Shown here: one piece after another, positions 1 through 5,629 of the stretch
Layout: each line of letters starts with the position of its first letter
How positions within the stretch are numbered: position 1 is the stretch's first letter
From: UBA9676 sp036522155
GTDB taxonomy: Bacteria > Actinomycetota > Actinomycetes > Streptosporangiales > Streptosporangiaceae
NCBI GenBank assembly: GCA_036522155.1
Contig: DATDGI010000371.1
Coordinates: forward strand, 1 to 9,795
Length of the DNA: 9,795 nt
Direction of reading: 5' to 3'
The notes under the pieces: generated by a model
Databases searched by the model: none
Seen by the model: only the letters and a program-made list of their open reading frames with translations
What the model was told of the DNA's origin: nothing
Translations under genes and position numbers: made by a program

Positions 1-34
1 GGAGCCCCTGCCCGCGCACCAGGATGTCACTCAT
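1..34 (-). CDS. Start of a downstream gene, possibly a second ABC ATPase (partial)
   Basis: An ATG at 34-32 opens a frame reading MSDILVRGQGL before the left edge cuts it. It overlaps the end of the ABC ATPase gene by 8 bp (that stop codon is 29-27), which suggests translational coupling in one operon. The short hydrophobic strand followed by G-Q-G-L resembles the first beta strand of ABC ATPases, and the upstream ATPase itself begins MTELLIDGREL. A second ATPase is therefore a fair guess, but a permease or unrelated protein cannot be excluded from 11 residues. Confidence 0.4.
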   Translation of the reverse strand, partial: MSDILVRGQGL

Positions 35-737
35 CGGCGATCCTCCCGTCGACCATCCGCACGACGCGGTCGGCGGACGCCGCCACGATCTCGCTGTGGG
101 TCACCACCAGCACCGCCTTCCCGTGGTCCGCCCGGCGGCGCAGCAGGTCGAGCACACCGATCTCGGCCTTCCGGTCCACCTCCCCGGTGGGCTCATCGGC
201 GAGGAGGACGGGCGGGTCGTTCGCCATCGCCACGGCGAGGCCCGCCCGGGCGGCCTCCCCGCCCGACAGCGTGCTCGGCCTGGCCGAGGCGCGCTCGGCG
301 AGGCCGACGTCGGCGAGCAGCTCATGCGGGTCGAGGCGGCGTGCGCCGTTGCCCCCGGTCCCCGAACCCGCGCCGCGCCGCCGCGCGCGCGCCGCGAGCG
401 CCTGTGCCGCCTGGATGTTCTGCGTCACGGTGAGGTGTTCCAGGAGGTTGCCCGACTGCATCAGCATCCCGATCCACCGGGCCCGCAGCCCGGCCCGCGT
501 CGGCTCATCCCGCCGGGTGAGCCGCTTGCCTGCAATCACCACATGGCCGCCGTCCGGCTCATCCAGCCCGGCCAGGCATGCAAGCAGGGTCGATTTCCCG
601 CTCCCTGACGGCCCAACAACCGCGACCAGTTCACCCGGGCGCACCGAGACGGACACCCCGCGCAGCGCAAAGGTCTCGTCATCGCCGATGTGGTAGAAGC
701 GATACAACTCGCGGCCGTCGATCAGCAGCTCGGTCAT
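27..737 (-). CDS. ABC transporter ATP-binding protein, FtsE/LolD/MacB-like
   Basis: A 236-residue nucleotide-binding subunit of an ABC transporter, acting at the inner face of the membrane. Visible motifs are Walker A GPSGSGKST (42-50), Q-loop Gln94, signature LSGGE (157-161), Walker B VLLADE (177-182) with catalytic Glu182, D-loop GEVD (185-188) and switch His214. The ADEPTGEVD stretch and the GLDEPDGG turn are typical of the FtsE/LolD/MacB group, which works with FtsX-like permeases on lipoproteins, peptides or lipids. Residues about 118-135 form an Arg/Gly-rich insertion before the signature, unusual for this compact family. The ATG at 737 lies 5 bp after the lipoprotein stop; an in-frame start at 779 would add 14 residues but overlap that gene, so 737 is preferred. 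No permease is in the window. The substrate is unknown; the lipoprotein neighbour points to an envelope role. Confidence 0.9.
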   Translation of the reverse strand: MTELLIDGRELYRFYHIGDDETFALRGVSVSVRPGELVAVVGPSGSGKSTLLACLAGLDEPDGGHVVIAGKRLTRRDEPTRAGLRARWIGMLMQSGNLLEHLTVTQNIQAAQALAARARRRGAGSGTGGNGARRLDPHELLADVGLAERASARPSTLSGGEAARAGLAVAMANDPPVLLADEPTGEVDRKAEIGVLDLLRRRADHGKAVLVVTHSEIVAASADRVVRMVDGRIADE

Positions 738-742
738 GGCTG

Positions 743-1390
743 CTACCGCCACCGGAAGCTCTGCGAGACGATGCGCCACGGATCGACGTTGTCCGAGCCG
801 AGCGCCGACGACAAGCTGAGCACAGCGCCCCGCCCGTGGCTGTACAGCTGGAACTGCTCGACCACCAGCCGGTACCGGCGGCCGGTAACTGGGTCAGCCG
901 GGCTGTTGACCAGATAGACGAGCTCCACAGCCGGACCGCCCGAAAGCGATACCGGATGGACCGATTGCAGCTGGAACGCACGGCTACTCGCCTTGAGAGT
1001 GGGAACCGTACTGGCGCGGACCGAGCCGACCGTCGGCGCGGCGGTCATGGGCATCCACGCCAGGCTGATCGAGTTCAGGCTGCTGATGAACGTCGTCCTT
1101 GTCGCGGTCGTGGTGCGCGACCAGCCCTCAGGCACCTTGATCTGGAGATGCCCGGCAGCGGACTGATAGGGCACGTAAACCGTGCTGTCGGGGATGTCTC
1201 CGGGGGCGGCGGTTCCGGGCGCCGCGGCCTGGGAGCCACCCACGCCCGGCGATGCTGGCGGGGCCGCTCCTCCTCCGCTCCCCGGCGACGACCCGGAGCT
1301 TCCGCACGCGGCCAGCACGGCGGCGAGACCGGCAGCTGCCAGCACGCTCCCCAACGACCGCGGCATGAGTGAGTTGCTGGTGTGAGGCAT
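743..1390 (-). CDS. Predicted lipoprotein linked to the ABC transporter and two-component genes
   Basis: A 215-residue exported protein. The N-terminus carries a lipoprotein signal: Arg11, a hydrophobic stretch and lipobox LAAC with the acylated Cys at residue 29. A Gly/Ser/Pro/Ala linker (about 30-65) follows, as usual for actinobacterial surface lipoproteins. The rest is an alpha/beta domain with a GHLQIKVPEGW strand-turn and C-terminal strands ending in SQSFRWR, reminiscent of PsbP/Mog1-like (DUF1795/LpqN-type) lipoproteins; this is a pattern impression only. The gene sits between the sensor kinase and the ABC ATPase, 5 bp from the latter, so it is probably co-transcribed with the transporter. 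ATG 1390 is chosen because a possible -10 (TACAAC, 1403-1398) lies 7 bp upstream, giving an almost leaderless transcript; an internal ATG at 1366 would still keep the lipobox. The exact function is unknown. Confidence 0.8.
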   Translation of the reverse strand: MPHTSNSLMPRSLGSVLAAAGLAAVLAACGSSGSSPGSGGGAAPPASPGVGGSQAAAPGTAAPGDIPDSTVYVPYQSAAGHLQIKVPEGWSRTTTATRTTFISSLNSISLAWMPMTAAPTVGSVRASTVPTLKASSRAFQLQSVHPVSLSGGPAVELVYLVNSPADPVTGRRYRLVVEQFQLYSHGRGAVLSLSSALGSDNVDPWRIVSQSFRWR

Positions 1391-1397
1391 GGCCCCG

Positions 1398-1430
1398 GTT
1401 GTACCAGGCAGCAGATGAAGCGGAGATGAA
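1398..1430 (-). promoter_or_regulatory. Putative RR1 operator and promoter of the lipoprotein/ABC unit
   Basis: On the minus strand TTCATCTCCGC is followed directly by TTCATCTGCTG: heptamer TTCATCT repeats with an 11-bp period (plus-strand copies AGATGAA at 1413-1419 and 1424-1430). Tandem half-sites one helical turn apart are the usual target of OmpR/PhoB-family regulators. A possible -10, TACAAC (1403-1398), starts 16 bp after the second half-site begins and lies 7 bp before ATG 1390. The same geometry occurs upstream of RR1 (3617-3649). Regulation is inferred. Confidence 0.5.
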
Positions 1431-1431
1431 C

Positions 1432-1455
1432 CCCGGCTGCGGCCAGGCAGCCGGG
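1432..1455 (-). terminator. Hairpin between HK1 and the lipoprotein gene
   Basis: A perfect 9-bp GC-rich stem (CCCGGCTGC with GCAGCCGGG, 6-nt loop) lies 22 nt after the HK1 stop codon. There is no T-tract, as is common for actinobacterial terminators. It would end or attenuate the RR1-HK1 transcript, and the repeat operator for the next unit begins 1 bp beyond it. Confidence 0.55.
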
Positions 1456-1476
1456 TGCGGTTAGGTGTCAGGGAGC

Positions 1477-2850
1477 TCAGGCAGGCGCCGGAACCGGGCT
1501 GGGATCCAGGGCCAGAGTCATCGTGACCCGGGCGCCCCCGGGTACGTTGTCCGCGGTGGCCGTCCCGCCGTGGGCCTGCGCGATCGCCTGCACGATGGCC
1601 AGCCCGAGCCCGGCCCCATGCCCCGGTGCACCGTCATAGTCTCCCCGGACAAACGGCTCGAAGGCCCGCGGCAGCACGTCGCGGGCGAAGCCCGGCCCGG
1701 AGTTCTCGGTCACCACCGTCGCAACCTCGCCGGATACGGTGGCTTTGACGCGGATGAGCCCGCCGGCCTCGGGGCCATGCCGGATGGCGTTGTCCAGCAG
1801 GTTGTCGAGGGCCTGGCGCAACCGCATGGGATCGACCGGGATCTCCACCGCGGGAGCCAGCCACTCGATCCGGGCGCCGCGATCACTGGCCCGGGTCTGG
1901 TGGCCCGTGCAGGCCCGGTCGAGCAGGTCCCGTACCGGTGTGCTCATCCGGTGGATGCCGAGACCGCTGGCCCGGGCCCGGGAGAGCACCAGCAGGTCCT
2001 CGGCCAGCCGGGCCAGCCGGTCGGTCTCCTCCGACGCACTCCGCAGGGCGGCCTCAAGCTCCTCGGGTTCCCGCTCGCGTGACAAGGTCAGGTCAAGCTC
2101 GGCCTTGAGAATGCTGAGCGGGGTCCGCAGCTCATGGCTGGCGTCATCCAGCAGCCGCTGCTCCCGGTCGGCGGCGCCCTGCAGCCGGCCGAGCAGCGAG
2201 TTCAGCGTCCGGCCGAGCCGGGCGACCTCGTCGTTCGCGGCCGGGACCGGAAGCCGCTGGCCGGGCTGCGATACCGAGATCGCATCTGCCTCCCGGCGCA
2301 TCCGTTCCACCGGCCGGAGCGCGGCCCCCGCGAGCAGCCATGCCGCCAGGCAGGCCAGGGCGAGCGCGGACGGGCCGGCCGTCATCAGCAGCAGCCGGAG
2401 GCTGGCGAGCGTTTGGCTGACCGGTGCCATGGAGGAGCCGACGACCACGAAAAGGTGCTGTCCCTCGGTCACCTGCAGTACGAAGGCCCGCAGGGCCGGT
2501 CTCCCGCGCACCGCCGGAAGGCTCACGAACTGGCCTTGGCGTATCGTCCGCAGCGCGGCAGCGGACAGGCTTGGCGCCCGGGGCCCGCTCGACATCTTCA
2601 GCCGCCCGGCTGGCGTCAGGATCTGAGTGAAGCCGCCGACCCCAATGTCAGGTGCGTCGAAGCCACCGGTCCCGTGTTTGCCCACCGCCAGCACGATCGC
2701 TGCGGCCCTGGCCCGCAGCCCAGCGTCCGACGCCCGCACGAGCTCCGCCTGCAGGCGCGTGTACACGAAGAAGCTGAGGGCCCCGAGGATGAGGGCAATG
2801 CTCGCCGCCGAGGCAAGCGTGACCCGCACCCGCAGCGGAAGACGCCTCAT
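1477..2850 (-). CDS. HAMP-domain sensor histidine kinase (HK1)
   Basis: A 457-residue membrane sensor kinase, partner of RR1. It has a first membrane helix (about 10-32), an extracytoplasmic sensor of about 120 residues, a second helix (about 155-178) and a HAMP linker (about 178-230). The dimerisation domain carries ASHELRTPL with phosphorylated His239. The catalytic domain has N-box NLLDN (350-354), G1 box NSGPGF (383-388) and G2 box GAGLGLAIV (412-420). In the G1 box the usual Asp is Asn383; comparable N-S/T-G-P variants occur in other actinobacterial kinases, so loss of activity is not implied. The ATG overlaps the RR1 stop as ATGA, giving coupled translation. The sensor segment begins with a DAGLRARA motif also found in HK2, so the two kinases are paralogues. 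The signal is unknown; the adjoining lipoprotein/ABC genes suggest envelope stress or peptide sensing. Confidence 0.93.
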   Translation of the reverse strand: MRRLPLRVRVTLASAASIALILGALSFFVYTRLQAELVRASDAGLRARAAAIVLAVGKHGTGGFDAPDIGVGGFTQILTPAGRLKMSSGPRAPSLSAAALRTIRQGQFVSLPAVRGRPALRAFVLQVTEGQHLFVVVGSSMAPVSQTLASLRLLLMTAGPSALALACLAAWLLAGAALRPVERMRREADAISVSQPGQRLPVPAANDEVARLGRTLNSLLGRLQGAADREQRLLDDASHELRTPLSILKAELDLTLSREREPEELEAALRSASEETDRLARLAEDLLVLSRARASGLGIHRMSTPVRDLLDRACTGHQTRASDRGARIEWLAPAVEIPVDPMRLRQALDNLLDNAIRHGPEAGGLIRVKATVSGEVATVVTENSGPGFARDVLPRAFEPFVRGDYDGAPGHGAGLGLAIVQAIAQAHGGTATADNVPGGARVTMTLALDPSPVPAPA

Positions 2851-3515
2851 ATGGCCAGCCGGTAGCCGGCGCCCCGTATGGTCTCGATCGACTGGGTGCC
2901 GAACGGCCGGTCGATCTTCTCGCGCAAGATCCGCACGTACACGTCCACGATGTTCGAGTCGCTGCCGTGCATGAAGTCCCAGACGTGCTCGAGGAATCTG
3001 GCGCGCGAGATGACCTGCCCGGGATGGCGCATGAAGTACTCGAGGATCGCGAACTCCTTAGCCGCCAAGCTGATCGCCGTGCCGCCCCGGCAAACCCCCC
3101 GGGTCGCTGGGTCGAGCGTGAGATCGCCCACCCTCAGCACCGCCGGCCGCTCGCCCGTTCTGCTCCGGATCAGGGCCCGGACCCGGGCCCGCAGCTCATC
3201 AATCGCAAATGGCTTGGTGACATAGTCATCGGCGCCGGTGTCCAGGCCCCGCACCCGGTCGGGGACCGCCTCCCGGGCAGTCAGCATCAGGATCGGCATC
3301 CAGCGCGCACGCGCCCGAAGCTGGCGGCAGACATCGAACCCGTCCATGTCCGGCAGCCCAACATCCAGGATGACCGCGTCGAAATCGCACTCGCTGGCCA
3401 TCCACACCGCATCTTTGCCGCTGGCCTGAACATCGACCGCATATCCATCCTCGCGGAATGCCCGTTGCAGCAGCGCCGACATCTTCGGGGCATCCTCAAC
3501 CACTAGCAGACGCAC
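2847..3515 (-). CDS. OmpR-family response regulator (RR1)
   Basis: A 222-residue DNA-binding response regulator. The receiver domain (about 1-115) has acidic residues Glu7-Asp8, phosphoacceptor Asp51 in ILDVGLPDMDGF, Thr79 in LMLTAR and Lys101 in TKPF. A winged-helix domain follows (about 125-222) with ISLAAKEFAILEYFM, HVWDF, a recognition-helix region around NIVDVYVRILREKID and the terminal GAGYRLAI. The frame stays open upstream to 3776, but homology begins at VRLLVVEDAP, so GTG 3515 is chosen; GGGGG ends 7 nt before it as ribosome site. The gene overlaps HK1 by 4 bp. Its own promoter region (3617-3649) carries an 11-bp-spaced repeat similar to one before the lipoprotein gene, consistent with autoregulation plus control of the transporter. 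RR2 has the same architecture and is a close paralogue. Confidence 0.93.
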   Translation of the reverse strand: MRLLVVEDAPKMSALLQRAFREDGYAVDVQASGKDAVWMASECDFDAVILDVGLPDMDGFDVCRQLRARARWMPILMLTAREAVPDRVRGLDTGADDYVTKPFAIDELRARVRALIRSRTGERPAVLRVGDLTLDPATRGVCRGGTAISLAAKEFAILEYFMRHPGQVISRARFLEHVWDFMHGSDSNIVDVYVRILREKIDRPFGTQSIETIRGAGYRLAI

Positions 3516-3616
3516 CGCTGCGCCCCCAATCACCGCATTCACGCCGGTCACGCTCGGCACTCTGTCGTGACTTCGCCGCCCGCAGGGCCGGGTCTGCCGC
3601 GACAGTCGGCGCTGTG

Positions 3617-3649
3617 ACCCTACACCGAGAACATGAGATGGCCATGAGA
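3617..3649 (-). promoter_or_regulatory. Putative autoregulatory operator and promoter of RR1-HK1
   Basis: The minus strand reads TCTCATGGCCA then TCTCATGTTCT; plus-strand CATGAGA copies are at 3632-3638 and 3643-3649, exactly 11 bp apart. A -10-like TAGGGT (3622-3617, matching TANNNT) begins 15 bp after the second CTCAT. This would give a leader of about 95 nt before GTG 3515. Consensus with the lipoprotein operator is YTCAT-N6-YTCAT. Binding is inferred from repeat geometry. Confidence 0.5.
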
Positions 3650-3772
3650 AAGCCGGCCAGCCCGACATTCGAGCAGGCGCCGTTGGTGCCGGTAGCGGCC
3701 TTGCGGACCACACCAGCGGCCTTGACGTCAACCGAGTGCACGTCGCACGCCCGGCACTGGGCCGAATTGCGG

Positions 3773-3958
3773 TCACGGCTCATCTCCGGCTGTGATGCGC
3801 CCGATGCACTCCAGCACGAACTGCTTGTCGTCAAACTCCCCATCGAACGCGGCGAGCGCGGCCCTGATCGCGGCCAGCCGCCGGGTTTCGGGGCGCCTCT
3901 CCGCCAGGACGTTGAGCACCTAGCCGAGGAGCCGGCGCAGCTCGGTGCACTCTTTGCA
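3773..3958 (-). pseudogene. Remnant of a small gene (CKEC...FVLECIGRI), broken by a stop
   Basis: One minus-strand frame reads CKECTELRRLLG, then a TAG (3922-3920), then 48 residues including RRPETRRLAAIRAALAAF and DDKQFVLECIGRI, ending at TGA 3775-3773. The amphipathic composition and charged-hydrophobic spacing look like genuine protein, unlike the Arg/Pro/Ser-rich translations of the other frames. A TGA immediately precedes the CKEC segment, and the adjacent frame ends PTLL just before it, so a frameshift may also be present. A live 48-residue protein starting at GTG 3919 is possible, but no clear ribosome site is seen. I do not recognise the family; the CxxC near the start could be half of a metal site. 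The rest of the gap between 3516 and 4140 holds only the RR1 promoter region and nothing else I can support. Confidence 0.4.
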
Positions 3959-4139
3959 TCAGCAGGGTCGGTGGCGTGTTCACGTGGGAGCCCGGCCCGT
4001 GCCCCGCATGCCAATCCGGGGTCGCTGTTGCATCCAATCCTTGTCGCTGATCAGACCGGGATGCGCGCGGCCACCTAGGGCCAAGCGTGGCCAGGTCCTT
4101 TCTGGCGGGCTGTCTGTCAGGCAGCTGGCAGCGGCTGAT

Positions 4140-4213
4140 GTGAGATCTCACAGGTTGCTTTCACGGCCATCACACGGCCCTGGATGCACGCTCACGAGTG
4201 TCAGTCATACACC
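4140..4213 (+). promoter_or_regulatory. Putative promoter/operator region of the first small secreted protein
   Basis: A perfect 12-bp palindrome GTGAGATCTCAC (4140-4151) is followed by TCAC-type half-sites: CTCAC at 4147, ATCAC at 4169 and CTCAC at 4191, each 22 bp apart (two helical turns), plus an off-phase TTCAC at 4160. A weak -10 candidate TACACC (4208-4213) starts 17 bp after the last half-site. These resemble the YTCAC half-sites before RR2 and before the second small gene, but the arrangement is looser. Control by RR2 is plausible, not shown. Confidence 0.35.
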
Positions 4214-4230
4214 GAGCGAAAGGAACCAGC

Positions 4231-4575
4231 ATGAATCTCGTGCCGAAGATCGCGAGCGTGGCGGTGGCCGTCTTTGCCCTGGGCGGGGCGGGAATCGGGA
4301 CCGCCGTCGCCGCCAGCGCCAGCAGCAACGCTCCCGCGGCCGTGCGGACGGCGCAGTCCGAGCCCACTGGCCCGGATCACGATGCGATCCAGCAAGGTGA
4401 TCAGACCAGCCCGGACAACGCGGCAGCCGCCGTGACTCAGAGCGTGCACTCCAGTAGGGCAGACAACCCCGGAGAGGAGAACGGCTCAGAATCGGAAAAC
4501 GGCCCCTCGGACGGGCCGGGCGGTCACGCTGACCCTTCCGGTACCGTGCAGCACGAGTTCAGCGGCGTGGAGTAA
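4231..4575 (+). CDS. Small secreted acidic protein with conserved GGHADP...VQH tail
   Basis: A 114-residue protein of unknown function. A Sec signal peptide is clear: Lys6, hydrophobic 7-23, and a likely cleavage after AVA (25-27). The mature chain of about 87 residues has no Cys, is rich in Asp/Glu, Ser, Asn and Gly, and looks largely disordered. It contains AIQQGDQTSPD in the middle and ends GPGGHADPSGTVQHEFSGVE. That tail matches the end of the 7165-7434 product at 16 of 20 positions, and both proteins stop right after GVE. ATG 4231 is chosen because AAGGA (4220-4224) sits 6 nt upstream and the signal peptide starts there; an upstream GTG at 4198 would spoil it. It lies between the two two-component systems, with its own promoter region and followed by a hairpin. 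I recall similar tails in small actinobacterial hypothetical proteins but cannot verify this. It may be a kinase ligand, a metal-binding envelope protein or a peptide precursor. Confidence 0.8.
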   Translation: MNLVPKIASVAVAVFALGGAGIGTAVAASASSNAPAAVRTAQSEPTGPDHDAIQQGDQTSPDNAAAAVTQSVHSSRADNPGEENGSESENGPSDGPGGHADPSGTVQHEFSGVE

Positions 4576-4590
4576 GAACCGCTGACCTGG

Positions 4591-4645
4591 CCGGGCCGGC
4601 GCGGGGCGACCACAGTCCAGCAAGGTCGCTCACCCGCCGGCCCGG
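4591..4645 (+). terminator. Long GC-rich hairpin after the first small secreted protein
   Basis: CCGGGCCGGCG (4591-4601) pairs perfectly with CGCCGGCCCGG (4635-4645). Inside it GCGACC (4606-4611) pairs with GGTCGC (4624-4629), making a two-part stem with a 12-nt loop. It starts 15 nt after the stop codon at 4575. No T-tract follows, as often in actinobacteria. It probably ends the small-gene transcript before the RR2 promoter. Confidence 0.55.
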
Positions 4646-4895
4646 TCTCTGGGCCAGGCCAGCCCGTTACGAGGCTCGCGGGATCCAAGGGATGCAGTGG
4701 CTGGGAGCCGATGTGGCAGCCGTCCGGCCGAGTGACCTCCCACGCCAGGCGAACGGGTGCGGACAGGTGGGCGGCGATCATGCCAGCTCGCGGGCCGATC
4801 GGTCATGATCCTGCGGCACCAGGAGTCGCACCACACTCGATCAGCTGGATGGGGGTTGAGCGGGCAATACTTGCGCACTGACCGGCACGCTTCTC
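4646..4895. other. Intergenic stretch with no recognised feature
   Basis: Between the hairpin and the RR2 operator no frame shows convincing coding character, and no RNA gene or repeat was recognised. A minus-strand frame (4781-4524) reads APVRLAWEVTRPDGC and is mildly protein-like, but it runs into the small secreted protein gene and has no recognisable domain. Confidence 0.4.
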
Positions 4896-4928
4896 TCACA
4901 TCTGGTTCACACAATTGGTGTTTAGCCT
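4896..4928 (+). promoter_or_regulatory. Putative RR2 operator and leaderless promoter of RR2-HK2
   Basis: TCACATCTGGTTCACAC (4896-4912) contains CTCAC (4895) and TTCAC (4906) 11 bp apart, the spacing expected for OmpR-family tandem half-sites. The first ten bases recur exactly upstream of the second small gene at 7082. TAGCCT (4923-4928, TANNNT type) begins 17 bp after the second half-site and ends 6 bp before ATG 4935, which places transcription start on the A of the ATG: a leaderless mRNA. The box covers the -35 region, consistent with activation by RR2 itself. Confidence 0.55.
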
Positions 4929-4934
4929 GGGTTC

Positions 4935-5623
4935 ATGCGGGTGCTGGTGGTGGAAGATGAGGTCCGGACGGCGGCGTTGCTGCGGCGGGGGCTGTCGGAA
5001 GAGGGTATGCGGTCGATGTGGCCGGCGATGGCCAGGAGGCGGTGTGGCGGGCTACCGAGTTCAGCTATGACGCGGTGGTACTGGATGTGATGCTGCCCGG
5101 TCTGGACGGGTTCGAGGTGTGCCGCAGGCTGCGCGCTGGTGGTTGCTGGGCTCCGGTGATGATGCTCACGGCCAGGGCCGAGGTCGCCGACCGGGTGCAC
5201 GGCCTGGATGCGGGCGCTGACGATTACCTGGCCAAGCCGTTCAGTTTCGCCGAGCTGTGTGCACGGCTGCGGGCGCTGATCCGTCGCGGGGCGCCGGAAC
5301 GGCCGGCTGTGCTGGAGCAGGGTGACTTGCGGCTGGACCCGGCGGGCCGGCGGGCGTGGCGGGGGGAGACGGAGCTGGCGCTGTCGCCACGGGAGTTCGC
5401 GTTGCTGGAGTTCTTGCTGCGTCATGCTGGGCAGGTGGTGACGCGCACGATGATCCTCGATCATGTGTGGGATTTCGCCTACGACGGCGCGTCCAATGTG
5501 GTTGACCAGTACATCGCCTACCTGCGGCGTAAGATCGACCGCCCGTTTGGGGTGGCGCAGCTGGAGACCGTCCGCGGGGCCGGCTACCGGCTGGCGGCGC
5601 CCAGGCCGCGGCCGGGGGGCTGA
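4935..5623 (+). CDS. OmpR-family response regulator (RR2), frameshifted near its start
   Basis: A response regulator paralogous to RR1. From ATG 4935 the frame reads MRVLVVEDEVRTAALLRRGLSEEG, then runs out of frame; the continuation YAVDVAGDGQEAVW resumes at 5006 in another frame, which is open to 5623. One base is missing within 5001-5006 (a GGG run). With it restored the protein has 229 residues: acidic Glu7-Asp8, phosphoacceptor Asp51 (VVLDVMLPGLDGF), Thr79, Lys101 (AKPF), then a winged-helix domain with LSPREFALLEFLL, HVWDF, NVVDQYIAYLRRKID and GAGYRLAA. A start at GTG 5018 would lose the first strand and the acidic pair and could not be phosphorylated normally. Either the assembly has an error or the gene is inactive. 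Transcription is probably leaderless from the promoter at 4896-4928. HK2 follows after 6 bp. Confidence 0.85.
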
Positions 5624-5629
5624 GCAGCG

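Noticed and set aside
1739..2865. Plus-strand open frames opposite HK1
   Set aside because: Ser/Arg-rich composition and no motif; HK1 on the minus strand has all kinase motifs.
3458..4078. Plus-strand frame of 206 codons across the gap after RR1
   Set aside because: Overlaps the RR1 start and promoter in antisense, with no ribosome site and no recognisable domain.
4524..4781. Minus-strand frame with APVRLAWEVTRPDGC as a possible gene
   Set aside because: Mildly protein-like, but it overlaps the conserved tail of the small secreted protein and has no identifiable start signal or domain.
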